Shown one piece after another: positions 16,878 through 24,778 of a stretch of DNA of 64,000 bases. The notes under the pieces are model-generated. The model saw only the letters and a list, made by a program, of their open reading frames with translations. It was not told the DNA's origin and made no database searches. The stretch's first letter is position 1. The number at the start of each line of letters is the position of its first letter. Source of the stretch: Agreia pratensis (GTDB lineage: Bacteria > Actinomycetota > Actinomycetes > Actinomycetales > Microbacteriaceae); the NCBI RefSeq assembly GCF_900177685.1, contig NZ_FXAY01000001.1:992001-1056000 (forward strand), read 5' to 3'. Both the position numbers and the translations under genes were made by a program.

Positions 16878-17255
16878 ATGCTCGATCAGATTGCGTCCAT
16901 GGATCTCGGTTTTCGAGCGAAGAAGTGGTTCGGTGCCGACGAGCTGCCCCTGCGCCCCGCCGTGGTGCAGGGCATCGACGATGAGATCGAGAACCCGTTC
17001 GATGTCGACGTGACGCTGATGCGCGACTGGCCTCGGGCAACCGCAACGATCGTCACCGTCGAACGCACTGGAGAATGGATCGACCGCAACGAGTTCTTCG
17101 ATCTGACTCTCGAGATCGAGCTCGACGGTGTCGGGCGCTACTCGGTGCGGCAACGACAGCTCGTTCCCGAGAAGACGAAGGTCGATTGGCGCCCCGGTGG
17201 CGAGATCGGCGTTCTGGTCAACCCGAGCGATCACTCGAAGACTGTTCTGGCCTGA
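16878..17255 (+). CDS. Small conserved hypothetical protein
   Basis: A 125-residue soluble protein, acidic, with no signal peptide, membrane segment or cysteine cluster. It has alternating strand-like stretches (FDVDVTLM, ATATIVTVERTGEW, FFDLTLEIELDGVGRYSVRQRQLVP, GGEIGVLVNPSD) that suggest a small beta-rich fold. I do not recognise a family. The start could be ATG 16878 or ATG 16899 (MDLGFRAKKWFG); neither has a strong ribosome site. It is convergent with the DNA glycosylase gene, 19 bp away. Frame and codon use look genuine. Confidence 0.6.
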   Translation: MLDQIASMDLGFRAKKWFGADELPLRPAVVQGIDDEIENPFDVDVTLMRDWPRATATIVTVERTGEWIDRNEFFDLTLEIELDGVGRYSVRQRQLVPEKTKVDWRPGGEIGVLVNPSDHSKTVLA

Positions 17256-17274
17256 CCCATTCGCCCGGCTCGAA

Positions 17275-18210
17275 TCAGTGCGCTCGGTGATCTTGGATCG
17301 TCATGCGCGCGCCATGCCTGGGCTTGGCGAAGCCGCTGGCCAGAATGAGACGCACGATGCGCTGTCGGTGCCCTCGCCAGGGTTCGAGCAGCTCGAGCAT
17401 GCCATCGTCGTCGACGGGCGAGCCGGTCAGTGCATAACCGACGTGGGCGGCGAGGTGGTAGTCGCCCACGCTCACCGCGTCGGGGTCGCCGTGCGTGCGC
17501 TGCGTGGTCTCGGCCGCGGTCCACCGACCGATACCCGGCAGCGTCTGCAGCCGTTTCGCGGCCGTGGCAGCATCCACACCGGCTGCACGCTCGAGAGCGG
17601 TGGCGACCTGGCACGCCGACACCACCGTGCGGCTGCGACGCGGATCGACGCCGGCGCGATGCCACTGCCACGAGGGCACCCCACGCCAGATGTCGGCGTG
17701 CGGTGAAACGTACATGCCGGCGGGAGCAGGGCCGGGAGCCGCGTCGCCGTGGATACGAATGAGCTTGTACCAGGCCCGGTGCGCTTCGAGCGTGGTGACC
17801 TTCTGCTCGATGATGGCCGGCACGAGGGCCTCCATCATGAGCCCCGAGCGGCTGAGCCGCATTCCCGGGTTGCGCCGACGCACCTCCGCGAGCGCGGGAT
17901 GCGTGTCGAGCGACAGCTCGGACCAGTCGTCGTCGTGACCCAGAAGCGTGGGAACCCGCTCGATCACCCAGTGCGCACCCTCGCCCCACGCGTAGGCCTC
18001 GATGCCGTGCCGGCGTTGGCGCAGCAGCAGCGTTGCCGCTCCGATCGGTGTACGCACCGTGCGCCAGAACCCCTCGGGCGTCGCGCGGCAGGTCGGGTCG
18101 CCCGTTCCTCTGCTGTGCACGCCCATGGTGCGCGCGACGTCGACGTCGTGCGCCGGCGCGTAGACGGTGGCGACGACCTCGGATGCCGCGGGCGCCGCCT
18201 CAAGAGTCAT
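17275..18210 (-). CDS. AlkA-like DNA-3-methyladenine glycosylase (HhH-GPD)
   Basis: Base-excision repair of alkylated purines. Seen: the helix-hairpin-helix LQTLPGIGRWTA followed by the GPD-loop catalytic aspartate in VSVGDYHL (Asp250 of 311). The N-terminal ~120 residues look like the AlkA beta-sheet domain. There are no iron-sulfur cysteines at the C-terminus, which separates it from EndoIII/MutY. No Ada or OGT gene lies beside it. It is divergent from the DUF2218 gene, with a 109-bp shared upstream region. Confidence 0.85.
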   Translation of the reverse strand: MTLEAAPAASEVVATVYAPAHDVDVARTMGVHSRGTGDPTCRATPEGFWRTVRTPIGAATLLLRQRRHGIEAYAWGEGAHWVIERVPTLLGHDDDWSELSLDTHPALAEVRRRNPGMRLSRSGLMMEALVPAIIEQKVTTLEAHRAWYKLIRIHGDAAPGPAPAGMYVSPHADIWRGVPSWQWHRAGVDPRRSRTVVSACQVATALERAAGVDAATAAKRLQTLPGIGRWTAAETTQRTHGDPDAVSVGDYHLAAHVGYALTGSPVDDDGMLELLEPWRGHRQRIVRLILASGFAKPRHGARMTIQDHRAH

Positions 18211-18319
18211 GGTGACGGCAGGCTAACCCGAGGCTCAGACATTCGCCGCATCGACGCGTGATCATCTCCCGTCACGGCACGTTCACCCGCGCGTCACCGA
18301 AGCCTGACACAGTGGCGCC

Positions 18320-18643
18320 ATGCACACGTCGACGGCGACCCTCACCGCCCTCCACTCCCCCCATGCGCTGTCGGTCTTCACCGATCGGCTGGCTCGGTAT
18401 AGGCGCATGCCGGTGGATGCCCACGGCTTCATCGTGTCGATTCCCGACGCGGGGCGCGTGCTGGTGCGGCAGGAGGGTCGTTCGCTCACGCTCAACGTCG
18501 TGGCGGCCGACGAGGCCACACTCGCGGCATCGATGGCGGCGGTCGTGAGCGAGCTCGAGCAGGGCTTCGGCCGCTCCGACTTCAGGCGCAGCATCTCGAT
18601 TCGCTGGCAGCGTCGCGACATGGTTCCGGTCGCGCTGCGCTGA
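18320..18643 (+). CDS. DUF2218-like small protein
   Basis: A 107-residue soluble protein. The pattern RYRRM...GFIVSIPDAGRVLVRQEGRSLTL...VVSELEQGF...DFRRSISIRW matches my memory of DUF2218: a short beta-alpha protein ending in a basic strand with Trp. Members are often near iron or siderophore genes, but nothing of that kind is here, so the function is unknown. The downstream pit gene starts 55 bp later on the same strand, with its own ribosome site. Confidence 0.6.
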   Translation: MHTSTATLTALHSPHALSVFTDRLARYRRMPVDAHGFIVSIPDAGRVLVRQEGRSLTLNVVAADEATLAASMAAVVSELEQGFGRSDFRRSISIRWQRRDMVPVALR

Positions 18644-18698
18644 TCGGCAGCACTTCACTCCTCATCACTGCAGCGCCCGATCCGAAGGGACGAAAAAC

Positions 18699-19859
18699 GT
18701 GGATGCGCTCATCACCGTTCTGCTCGTCATAGCCATAGCCCTCGTGTTCGACTTCACGAACGGGTTCCATGACACGGCGAATGCCATGGCAACCTCCGTC
18801 GCGACGGGCGCGCTCAAGCCGAAGGTCGCTGTCACCATCTCTGCCGTGCTCAACCTGGTCGGCGCCTTCCTGTCGACGGAGGTCGCGAAGACCATCTCTC
18901 AGGGCATCATCAAAGAGGGCGACGGTGGCGTGCAGATCACGCCCACGATGATCTTCGCCGGGCTCGTCGGCGCTGTGTTGTGGAACCTCGGCACCTGGTA
19001 TCTCGGTCTGCCTTCCAGCTCCACCCACGCGCTCTTCGGCGGCCTCATCGGCGCCGCAGTCATCGGAGCCGGCTTCGGCTCGGTCGACTTCGGCGTTGTT
19101 CTGTCGAAAGTGATCCTCCCCGCGCTCTTCTCTCCCCTGGTCGCCGGACTCGTGGCACTGGTGGCCACGTATGCCGCGTACACGATCACCAAACAGGCCC
19201 GCTCCCGCGGGGCAGATGCCGGTTTCCGACATGGCCAGACCATCTCGGCCTCGCTCGTCTCGCTCGCCCACGGCACGAACGACGCCCAGAAGACGATGGG
19301 CGTCATCACGCTGACGCTCATCGCCGCCGGTTACCAGAGCCCCGGAACCGCACCGCAGTTCTGGGTGATCGCCAGCTGCGGCCTTGCGATCGCCATCGGC
19401 ACCTATCTGGGTGGATGGCGCATCATGCGTACAGTCGGCAAGGGCATCACCGATGTGCAGCCCGCTCAGGGATTCGCCGCCGAGACGAGTTCGGCAGCGA
19501 CCATCTTGATCTCGTCGCACCTGGGTTTCGCGCTTTCGACGACCCAGGTGACCTCGGGAGCGGTCGTCGGATCGGGTCTCGGCAAGAAGCTGGCCAAGGT
19601 GCACTGGGGAGTCGTGGGCAAGATCGCCACGGGGTGGCTCTTCACGCTTCCCGCCGCCGCTCTGGTCGGTGGCCTGGCCGCGTGGCTGGCAAGCACCAGC
19701 ACGGCTGGACTGATCATCGTGGCCGTCTTGGCACTCGTCGGCGGACTCGGTTTCGTCGCCTTGGCTCGCCGCCACCCGGTGAACCACAAGAACGTCAACG
19801 ACGTCGAATCCGAAGAATCCGAGACCGCCGCGGTCTCCACCTCCGCCGGAAAGGCCTGA
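18699..19859 (+). CDS. pit: Inorganic phosphate transporter, Pit family
   Basis: Low-affinity, proton-coupled uptake of metal-phosphate across the cytoplasmic membrane. Seen: the two inverted PHO4 signatures, FDFTNGFHDTANAMATSVATG (residues ~14-34) and SLAHGTNDAQKTMGVITL (~187-204), about ten hydrophobic helices, and the PSSSTHALFGGLIGA loop. At 386 aa it is the compact actinobacterial form. Start GTG 18699 is supported by GAAGGGA at 18683-18689. The next gene begins 4 bp after the stop, so the pair is an operon. Confidence 0.93.
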   Translation: MDALITVLLVIAIALVFDFTNGFHDTANAMATSVATGALKPKVAVTISAVLNLVGAFLSTEVAKTISQGIIKEGDGGVQITPTMIFAGLVGAVLWNLGTWYLGLPSSSTHALFGGLIGAAVIGAGFGSVDFGVVLSKVILPALFSPLVAGLVALVATYAAYTITKQARSRGADAGFRHGQTISASLVSLAHGTNDAQKTMGVITLTLIAAGYQSPGTAPQFWVIASCGLAIAIGTYLGGWRIMRTVGKGITDVQPAQGFAAETSSAATILISSHLGFALSTTQVTSGAVVGSGLGKKLAKVHWGVVGKIATGWLFTLPAAALVGGLAAWLASTSTAGLIIVAVLALVGGLGFVALARRHPVNHKNVNDVESEESETAAVSTSAGKA

Positions 19860-19863
19860 TGTC

Positions 19864-20181
19864 ATGACCATCTTCAGCGAATCGGCACGCACCGCAGCAG
19901 CAGACGCGTCGGATAAATTCCTCGGCATCGATTGGGCCGCCTTCGGCACCGTCTTCGTGGTTGCTTTTGTGGCCGCGGTGGTCATCGTGTCGTTCTACGC
20001 CGTCGGGCTGCGCCTGTTGGCCGTCGGCTCCACCGACGACACAGGCGCCGACGGGTCGATCGTCTCGACCGCCCGAGGCGAGCGCCCCCTCGGGGCCACC
20101 GTCGGAGCCTTCGCCTGCCTCGCCGTGTGCGTGGCCGCCGTTCTCTACAGCCTGTACATGATCATTCCGCAGTTCCACTGA
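19864..20181 (+). CDS. Small two-helix membrane protein paired with Pit
   Basis: 105 residues with two clear transmembrane segments (~26-50 and ~80-100) separated by a polar loop carrying a short acidic run (GSTDDTGADGS). It starts 4 bp after pit, so it is surely cotranscribed. Small proteins of this type follow pit in several actinobacteria; I infer an accessory or stability role for the transporter, with no direct evidence for a mechanism. Confidence 0.75.
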   Translation: MTIFSESARTAAADASDKFLGIDWAAFGTVFVVAFVAAVVIVSFYAVGLRLLAVGSTDDTGADGSIVSTARGERPLGATVGAFACLAVCVAAVLYSLYMIIPQFH

Positions 20182-20209
20182 GACCTGCGGCCTCACTCAT
20201 AATGAATGC

Positions 20210-20605
20210 GTGGATCCCGACGCGCGCTGCCCCTGCGGCTCCGGCCTGAGCTACGGCGAGTGCTGCGGGCCGTTTCACAGCGGGGCCGCGAGCGCCCCGA
20301 CCGCCGAGCGCCTGATGCGGTCGCGGTTCTCGGCATTCGCGGTGGGCGACCCGGCCTACCTGCTGCGGTCATGGCATCCGGATGCCCGACCCGCGTCGAT
20401 CGAGATCGACCCCGACACACGATGGCTCTGGCTCGAGATCGTGCGCACCGAGCGCGGCTCGGAGCGCGACAGCGACGGGGTCGTCGAGTTCCGCGCGAAA
20501 TACAGGGTGGATGCGCCGGAGGGCCGATCGTCGGGCGTTCAGCACGAGGTCAGCACCTTCGCCCGGGTCGCGGGCGAGTGGGTCTACGTCGACGGCGAGG
20601 CCTGA
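20210..20605 (+). CDS. YchJ / UPF0225 family protein with SEC-C zinc motif
   Basis: Seen: an N-terminal SEC-C-like motif CPCGSGLSYGECCGP (Cys7, Cys9, Cys18, Cys19), then MRSRFSAFAVGDPAYLLRSWHP, the hallmark stretch of the YchJ family, and a small NTF2-like alpha-beta domain. 131 aa is the usual actinobacterial length. The function is not established. The start is GTG at 20210, since the motif begins immediately after it. It sits 28 bp after the Pit partner and may be cotranscribed; its 3' end meets the Asp23 operon convergently. Confidence 0.85.
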   Translation: MDPDARCPCGSGLSYGECCGPFHSGAASAPTAERLMRSRFSAFAVGDPAYLLRSWHPDARPASIEIDPDTRWLWLEIVRTERGSERDSDGVVEFRAKYRVDAPEGRSSGVQHEVSTFARVAGEWVYVDGEA

Positions 20606-20608
20606 TTT

Positions 20609-21214
20609 CTACTGCAGGCGGGTTGTCTTGCCGACCCGGGCTCGGAACCCGCCGCTGACCTGGATCAGCGCGGGCAGTTCGCGCCCCAGCAGCCCGTCGA
20701 GAGCGAGCAGTTTCGACTCGACGATTCCCGCCGCGTCTTTCGGGGACACTCCGCGGCGGCAGGTGATCGACACCTTCAGCACGGGCGTGCGGCGGACTCT
20801 GTAGGTGGAGACGTGCGACGCGACGAACTCGGAGTGGCCGTCCAGAGCATCCTGAAGGGCCTGCTCGGCAACCGACGACTCGACGATCGTGGTGCCGTGC
20901 TCTCCGCTGGAATCGGTGACGGCCCTCGACGTGTGACCGTGCCCATGACGAGCGATGAACACGATGAGAATCACGATGGCGATGACGAGAAGCGCCACGA
21001 CGGCGACGAGGATCCAGCTGACCCCGAGGCCCGCGAGCTGTGTCTGCTCTAACCACGACCCGACCTGTTCGGTGACCTGCGAGCCCGTGTCCTTCCAGAC
21101 ATCCCGGATGCCCGGCACGAGAACCGCGGCAGCAGCAGCGCCGCCGACGATGAGCAGCACGAGGCCGCAGACGAAGATCAGAAGCCTGTTCGCGAAACGA
21201 TTGGTGCTGGTCAT
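20609..21214 (-). CDS. AmaP-like membrane protein, last gene of the Asp23 operon
   Basis: Two hydrophobic helices at ~10-33 and ~63-87 are followed by a soluble domain whose VSTYRVRRTPVLKVSITCRRGVSPKDA pattern resembles an Asp23-type beta-alpha fold. This matches the layout of alkaline-shock membrane anchor proteins (AmaP) that dock Asp23 to the membrane in Firmicutes. Its start overlaps the previous gene's stop by 4 nt. Inference: a membrane platform for the Asp23-like proteins encoded upstream. Confidence 0.7.
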   Translation of the reverse strand: MTSTNRFANRLLIFVCGLVLLIVGGAAAAAVLVPGIRDVWKDTGSQVTEQVGSWLEQTQLAGLGVSWILVAVVALLVIAIVILIVFIARHGHGHTSRAVTDSSGEHGTTIVESSVAEQALQDALDGHSEFVASHVSTYRVRRTPVLKVSITCRRGVSPKDAAGIVESKLLALDGLLGRELPALIQVSGGFRARVGKTTRLQ

Positions 21215-21795
21215 GCTCCGACCTTGCCTTTCTCAGCGATGCGTACACGAGCGCGGACTGTGGGCCGCAGCCCGTATGAGTCGAGCTGCTCGGTCACGGC
21301 GCGGGTGACGGCGTCGCGATCTGCGGGGATGCCCGACGCCGGTGTGAGATCGACGACGCCGAGTCGATGGGACACCGACACGGTCGCGTTATCGGGGTCG
21401 ACGTTGCCGGCGTACGACGCGTGGCGGGCGAGAGCGGATGCGATCACCTCGTTGTCGACGACGGTCACCGCCCGCTCGGTGTCGATCAGGTGCCGCGCGC
21501 GGCGACCCGGCGACAGCGACGTGATGATCAGCACGAGGCCGGCCACGGCCGCAACGATGCCGGCGGTTGCCACGAGCGCAGCGGGTTGTTCCGCAAGGCC
21601 GACGGCAGACGCGAACATGTCGGATGGCGCGACGAGCAGCGCGGGCAGCCCGAGCAACGCGATCACGACCTCGGTCCCCGCCCAGGCGAAGACCACGATC
21701 AGAATGATCGCCAAGACGATGGCGAGCATCGAGCGCGAGGAGTGGGTCTCGCGCCGTGCGATGCGGGCGTAGAGAGCCTGGTTGCTGGAGCTCAT
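21211..21795 (-). CDS. DUF6286-like membrane protein of the Asp23 operon
   Basis: 194 residues: two hydrophobic segments (~22-50 and ~70-92), then a soluble domain (GVVDLTPASGIPADRDAVTRAVTEQLDSYGL) of the size and style of an Asp23-related fold. Such DUF6286 proteins are found in actinobacterial Asp23 clusters. It overlaps both neighbours by 4 nt, implying tight translational coupling. No catalytic motif is visible. Confidence 0.65.
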   Translation of the reverse strand: MSSSNQALYARIARRETHSSRSMLAIVLAIILIVVFAWAGTEVVIALLGLPALLVAPSDMFASAVGLAEQPAALVATAGIVAAVAGLVLIITSLSPGRRARHLIDTERAVTVVDNEVIASALARHASYAGNVDPDNATVSVSHRLGVVDLTPASGIPADRDAVTRAVTEQLDSYGLRPTVRARVRIAEKGKVGA

Positions 21796-22172
21796 TTCAC
21801 TCTCTTTTCTGGCTGGATGGAGACGCCGGAGACCTTCACGATCACCTGCGCGATCTGCGATCCGGTGAGGGTCGTCACCCGCTCTCGGATGTCACCCTGG
21901 GCCCGCGCGGCGCGGTCGAGAATCGAGCCGCCGGAGCGGCCGACGACCGAGCTGTCGGACTGGATGCGATCGAGCGATACGACTCGGATGGGTGTCGTCA
22001 CCGTCAGGGCGAGAAGCCCGTCACGGTCGGCGAGATCGACGCCCACGTGGTTCGAGTCGACTCCCAGTGCGTCTGCAGTGACGGCCGACACGACGCGGTT
22101 CAGGGCTTTCGACGTGATGCGGGTTCGACCGCGCTGTGCCGCGCCGGCCGGAGACGTCGCGGCGACACTCAT
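21792..22172 (-). CDS. Second, shorter Asp23-like protein
   Basis: 126 residues, soluble. It follows the Asp23 style: ITSKALNRVVSAVTADALGV, then DGLLALTVTTPI and a C-terminal TLTGSQIAQVIVKVSGV helix-strand. The match is weaker than for the gene at 22363-22806. It is 4-nt coupled to both neighbours. I infer a partner that co-assembles with the main Asp23 protein. Confidence 0.6.
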   Translation of the reverse strand: MSVAATSPAGAAQRGRTRITSKALNRVVSAVTADALGVDSNHVGVDLADRDGLLALTVTTPIRVVSLDRIQSDSSVVGRSGGSILDRAARAQGDIRERVTTLTGSQIAQVIVKVSGVSIQPEKRVK

Positions 22173-22366
22173 GAGGAGGATCGCTTTCCGCGGAACGCGT
22201 CGACGAGGCCTGCCACGTTGAGCTTGCCGTCGACGATTCGGCCGACGAGGGCGCCGATGGCCATGGCCACCGCGACGAAGACGAACGCCCAGAAGCCGAA
22301 GGCGACACCGCTGAGCGCGAGAACCGCGCCGATGAGAATACCCGTGCGGGTTGCCGAGGGGGTCAC
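22169..22366 (-). CDS. Small DUF2273-like membrane protein
   Basis: 65 residues: a small two-helix hairpin (residues ~8-45; ILIGAVLALSGVAFGFWAF, VAVAMAIGALVGRIVDG) with a basic tail FRGKRSSS. In Firmicutes a DUF2273 protein sits between AmaP and Asp23; this one occupies the equivalent place. It is coupled by 4-nt overlaps on both sides. Confidence 0.65.
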   Translation of the reverse strand: MTPSATRTGILIGAVLALSGVAFGFWAFVFVAVAMAIGALVGRIVDGKLNVAGLVDAFRGKRSSS

Positions 22367-22806
22367 AGTACTCGGGCCTCAGCGTCGTCGGAGTTGTCCT
22401 CCGAGGGAAGGTGCACGTCGTTGACGGTCACGTTCACCTCGGTGACCTCCATGCCGACGATCGACTCGACCGCCTTGATGACGTTGGCGCGAACGCCGTC
22501 CGAGACATCCTGCAGCGGCGCCGGGTACTCGGCGACGATGGTCACGTCGACGGCGACCTGCGTCTCGCCGACCTCCACGTTGATTCCCTGGCTCTTGTCC
22601 TCGCCGGCGACAGCTTCGCGAATGGCGCCGAACGCACGAGCGGCGCCGCCACCGAGAGCGAAGACACCGCGCGACTCGCGGGCTGCGATGCCGGCGACCT
22701 TGGCGATGACGGAGTCGTTGATGACGGTCTTGCCGAGAGTGCTCGACTCGGTAGTGACTCCTGCGGGAGCGACAGAGGCGGGGGTGGCGGGAGTGGTGCT
22801 GGCCAT
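22363..22806 (-). CDS. Asp23/Gls24 family envelope stress protein, first gene of the operon
   Basis: Seen: a disordered Ala/Thr/Pro N-terminus (~25 residues), then KTVINDSVIAKVAGIAARESRGVFALGG, the classic Asp23 start, followed by VEVGETQVAVDVTIVAEYPAPLQDV and VTEVNVTVNDVHL. 147 aa. Family knowledge: Asp23 proteins are abundant, sit under the membrane and respond to cell-envelope stress. The start has an AAGGAG site 8 nt upstream. It leads a five-gene operon in which every junction is a 4-nt overlap. A 13-bp box shared with csbD lies 91 nt upstream of the start. Confidence 0.9.
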   Translation of the reverse strand: MASTTPATPASVAPAGVTTESSTLGKTVINDSVIAKVAGIAARESRGVFALGGGAARAFGAIREAVAGEDKSQGINVEVGETQVAVDVTIVAEYPAPLQDVSDGVRANVIKAVESIVGMEVTEVNVTVNDVHLPSEDNSDDAEARVL

Positions 22807-22884
22807 GATGATCTCCTTCGGGTTCTGATGCCCGGATCTTCCGGGGCTGTGTTGTGCTTCATGAATAGGTCGTCGGTGGCAACG

Positions 22885-22897
22885 GATTCGTCACGCG
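22885..22897 (-). promoter_or_regulatory. Shared 13-bp box upstream of the Asp23 operon
   Basis: On the minus strand CGCGTGACGAATC, its 5' end 91 nt before the asp23 start. The identical 13-mer lies 89 nt before csbD (23994-24006). A leader hairpin (CCCGGA/TCCGGG) sits between box and gene. The box could be a -35 element of a stress sigma factor or an activator site; which sigma factor is not decided by the sequence. Confidence 0.5.
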
Positions 22898-22928
22898 GAT
22901 TGTTGAACTTTTTTTCGGGCCGCTCTTC

Positions 22929-23312
22929 TCAGGGCAGCAGCTGCTGCAATCTGCCGACCCATTCGACGATGGTCGGGATCGCCTCGCCCGCCTGATCCGC
23001 TGCGGCGATAGCGCCCGCGGCCAGGGGATAGAGCGAGACGATCAACGCCGCGATGACAGCGGCGACAGAGCAGATCCAAGCGAGCGCACCACGACGGATG
23101 CGCAGAATCAGTGCCAGGAATCCGGCAGCCAGCGCATAGCCGCCGACGACAGTGACGATCATGGCGCCGACCGGAAAGTCGACGAGGGGGGCGGATGCCG
23201 CGGCAGACGCGACGAGACCGATCACGGGCACGAGCACGACGGTCGCGACGATGACGGTGACGATCACGCCAGCGCCGAGGGCGAACCAGACACTGCGCGG
23301 GCGATGCTTCAT
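22929..23312 (-). CDS. Small four-helix membrane protein
   Basis: 127 residues, almost entirely hydrophobic: about four helices (FALGAGVIVTVIVATVVLVPVI, FPVGAMIVTVVGGYALAAGF, LAWICSVAAVIAALIVSLYPL, then a final amphipathic WVGRLQQLLP). The start is ATG 23312, overlapping the preceding gene's stop by 4 nt; the frame is open further upstream but that part has no membrane character. No family is recognised. Cotranscribed with the 99-aa protein, it lies just before the Asp23 operon, which has its own promoter-like region. Confidence 0.75.
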   Translation of the reverse strand: MKHRPRSVWFALGAGVIVTVIVATVVLVPVIGLVASAAASAPLVDFPVGAMIVTVVGGYALAAGFLALILRIRRGALAWICSVAAVIAALIVSLYPLAAGAIAAADQAGEAIPTIVEWVGRLQQLLP

Positions 23313-23608
23313 CGCTCGACCGCGGTGGGCTCCGGCACGACCTCGAGCCCGTTGGGCGAATTCGCGGTGCGCATCAGCGCATCGATCCACGCACGATTGA
23401 GGGTGGGATGCCGTTTGCCGGAAAAGGTGAAATAGAGGGGAATCGAGGGGTGCAGCCACATCATGTGGTGACCGCGATCGTTCTCCCACGAGAGAGCGAA
23501 GCTCTCGCCGCGGCGAAGCTTCGCGAGCACGACCACTCGAACATGGTTGAGCGGTCGATCGTCGAGAACCATTTCAGCGCCCGAGTTTCCATAGATGAGC
23601 TTGCCCAT
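23309..23608 (-). CDS. DUF7882-like small protein (Microbacteriaceae type)
   Basis: 99 residues beginning MGKLIYGNSGAEMVLDDRPL, with VVLAKLRRGESFALSW and MWLHPSIPLYFTFSGKRHPTLNR. From memory this pattern belongs to a small protein family frequent in Microbacteriaceae, often mislabelled ATP-dependent DNA ligase and now DUF7882. It has none of the nucleotidyltransferase motifs, so I reject ligase activity. Function unknown. It is coupled by an ATGA overlap to the membrane protein downstream. Confidence 0.65.
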   Translation of the reverse strand: MGKLIYGNSGAEMVLDDRPLNHVRVVVLAKLRRGESFALSWENDRGHHMMWLHPSIPLYFTFSGKRHPTLNRAWIDALMRTANSPNGLEVVPEPTAVER

Positions 23609-23706
23609 CAGCGGTCGCCCTGCGAGTAGATGAAGGTATTCACGTTCTGTGTCTGTGGCCTTTCACATGTGACGTCGGGGTGTGGCGAGATGCCGTTAAG
23701 CGGGCC

Positions 23707-23731
23707 GACCCCGGCCTCGTGGGCCGGGGTC
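23707..23731 (-). terminator. Perfect 10-bp GC-rich hairpin after csbD
   Basis: GACCCCGGCC - TCGTG - GGCCGGGGTC, 13 bp past the csbD stop and before the 5' end of the unrelated upstream gene. No T-run follows on either strand, as is usual in high-GC actinobacteria. It probably ends the csbD transcript. Confidence 0.6.
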
Positions 23732-23743
23732 GACAAAGGGCGC

Positions 23744-23917
23744 TTAGTGCTTGAACGCGTCTTTCACGTTCTCGCCGGCCTTCTTCGCGTCGGCCTTGGC
23801 CTGCTCGGCCTTGCCCTCAGCGACCTTGCTGTCGTCGTTGGTGAGGTTTCCGAGCGCCTCTTTGGCCTTGCCAGCAAGGTCTTCGGCGGCGTTCTGGATC
23901 TTGTCTGCTGCGCTCAT
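23744..23917 (-). CDS. csbD: CsbD family stress protein
   Basis: 57 residues, highly charged and helical: MSAADKIQNAAEDLAGKAKE, then a run of Lys/Ala/Glu repeats ending NVKDAFKH. This is the CsbD pattern, a small general-stress protein of unknown biochemical role. The reading frame extends upstream, but the ATG at 23917 has AGGAA 7 nt before it and gives the canonical family length. It carries the same upstream box as asp23 and is followed by a strong hairpin, so it is a monocistronic stress gene. Confidence 0.85.
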   Translation of the reverse strand: MSAADKIQNAAEDLAGKAKEALGNLTNDDSKVAEGKAEQAKADAKKAGENVKDAFKH

Positions 23918-23993
23918 GATTCGTTCCTGTCTTTCTCGTTTAGATGAAGAGCCAGCGTGTGCGGCTCTCACGTCTATGACGCAGTTCGGCCGC

Positions 23994-24006
23994 GATTCGT
24001 CACGCG
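23994..24006 (-). promoter_or_regulatory. Shared 13-bp box upstream of csbD
   Basis: CGCGTGACGAATC on the minus strand, 89 nt before the csbD start and identical to the box 91 nt before asp23. A leader hairpin (GAGCC/GGCTC) lies between box and gene, also as in asp23. Sequence past the box diverges, so this is not a recent duplication of the whole leader. Confidence 0.5.
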
Positions 24007-24110
24007 TCTGGCACGTCAAAATACTGAGAAAAACCTGGATGCCGATTCCGGCCGCCGGTTCCCAGGCCCTTGGGAGGAAGGACTTTCCGCGGCATGCCAC
24101 CCTTGAGGGG

Positions 24111-24752
24111 ATGATCCGTACAGCAGGCAACCCCACCGAGCTCGGCGGGCTCGCCGGCTTCGCTCTCACTCTGATGGAAGGCATCGGCGAGTGGGGGGTG
24201 GGGCTCTTCACCCTGCTCGAGACGGTCTTCCCTCCGATCCCGAGCGAGGTCATCCTGCCGCTCGCAGGATTCCTCTCGGAGCGGGGCGAGCTCAACCTCG
24301 TTCTCGTGATGATCACGAGCACCCTCGGCGCCTACGCGGGATCGCTCATCCTCTACTGGCTCGGCGCCAAGCTCGGAATGGATCGGGCGATCGAATGGCT
24401 GTCGAAGCTGCCCCTGGTCGACAAGCACGACTTCGAGAAGGCTGCCTCGTGGTTCTCCCGGCACGGCAAGTCGGCGGTGTTCTTCGGCAGATTCATTCCG
24501 GGCGTACGCAGCCTCATCTCGCTGCCGGCGGGAGCAGAGCGCATGCATCTCGTGACCTTCAGCATCTTCACCATCGCGGGAAGCGCGATCTGGAACGGTC
24601 TGCTGATCGGTCTCGGCGCAGCGCTCGGAACGCAGTACGAGATCATCGAGAAATACAGCGACTACCTCAACTACGCGGTCTATGCAGCAATCGCGGGAGT
24701 CATTGCGTGGCTCATCATCCGGCGCATTCACCGCCACCGCGCCGACGCCTGA
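24111..24752 (+). CDS. DedA family membrane protein
   Basis: Seen: a membrane protein of 213 aa with ETVFPPIPSEVILPLAGFL near residues 38-56 and the family signature FFGRFIPGVRSLISLPAGAERM (~124-145). A C-terminal helix pair ends in a basic tail. Family knowledge: DedA/VTT proteins are lipid-carrier flippases or undecaprenyl-phosphate recyclers needed for membrane homeostasis. The frame is open far upstream; ATG 24111 is the only credible start, although the GAGGGG directly before it is too close for a normal ribosome site. Confidence 0.88.
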   Translation: MIRTAGNPTELGGLAGFALTLMEGIGEWGVGLFTLLETVFPPIPSEVILPLAGFLSERGELNLVLVMITSTLGAYAGSLILYWLGAKLGMDRAIEWLSKLPLVDKHDFEKAASWFSRHGKSAVFFGRFIPGVRSLISLPAGAERMHLVTFSIFTIAGSAIWNGLLIGLGAALGTQYEIIEKYSDYLNYAVYAAIAGVIAWLIIRRIHRHRADA

Positions 24753-24778
24753 CGGCCTTTCGAGTACTCTGGGGCACC

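Noticed and set aside
23309-23608. ATP-dependent DNA ligase
   Set aside because: A 99-residue protein without the KxDG or other nucleotidyltransferase motifs cannot be a ligase; the label is a known misannotation of this family, from memory.
23630-23947. 105-codon plus-strand frame over csbD
   Set aside because: It runs antisense through csbD and its terminator hairpin; the CsbD reading has a ribosome site and a family match.
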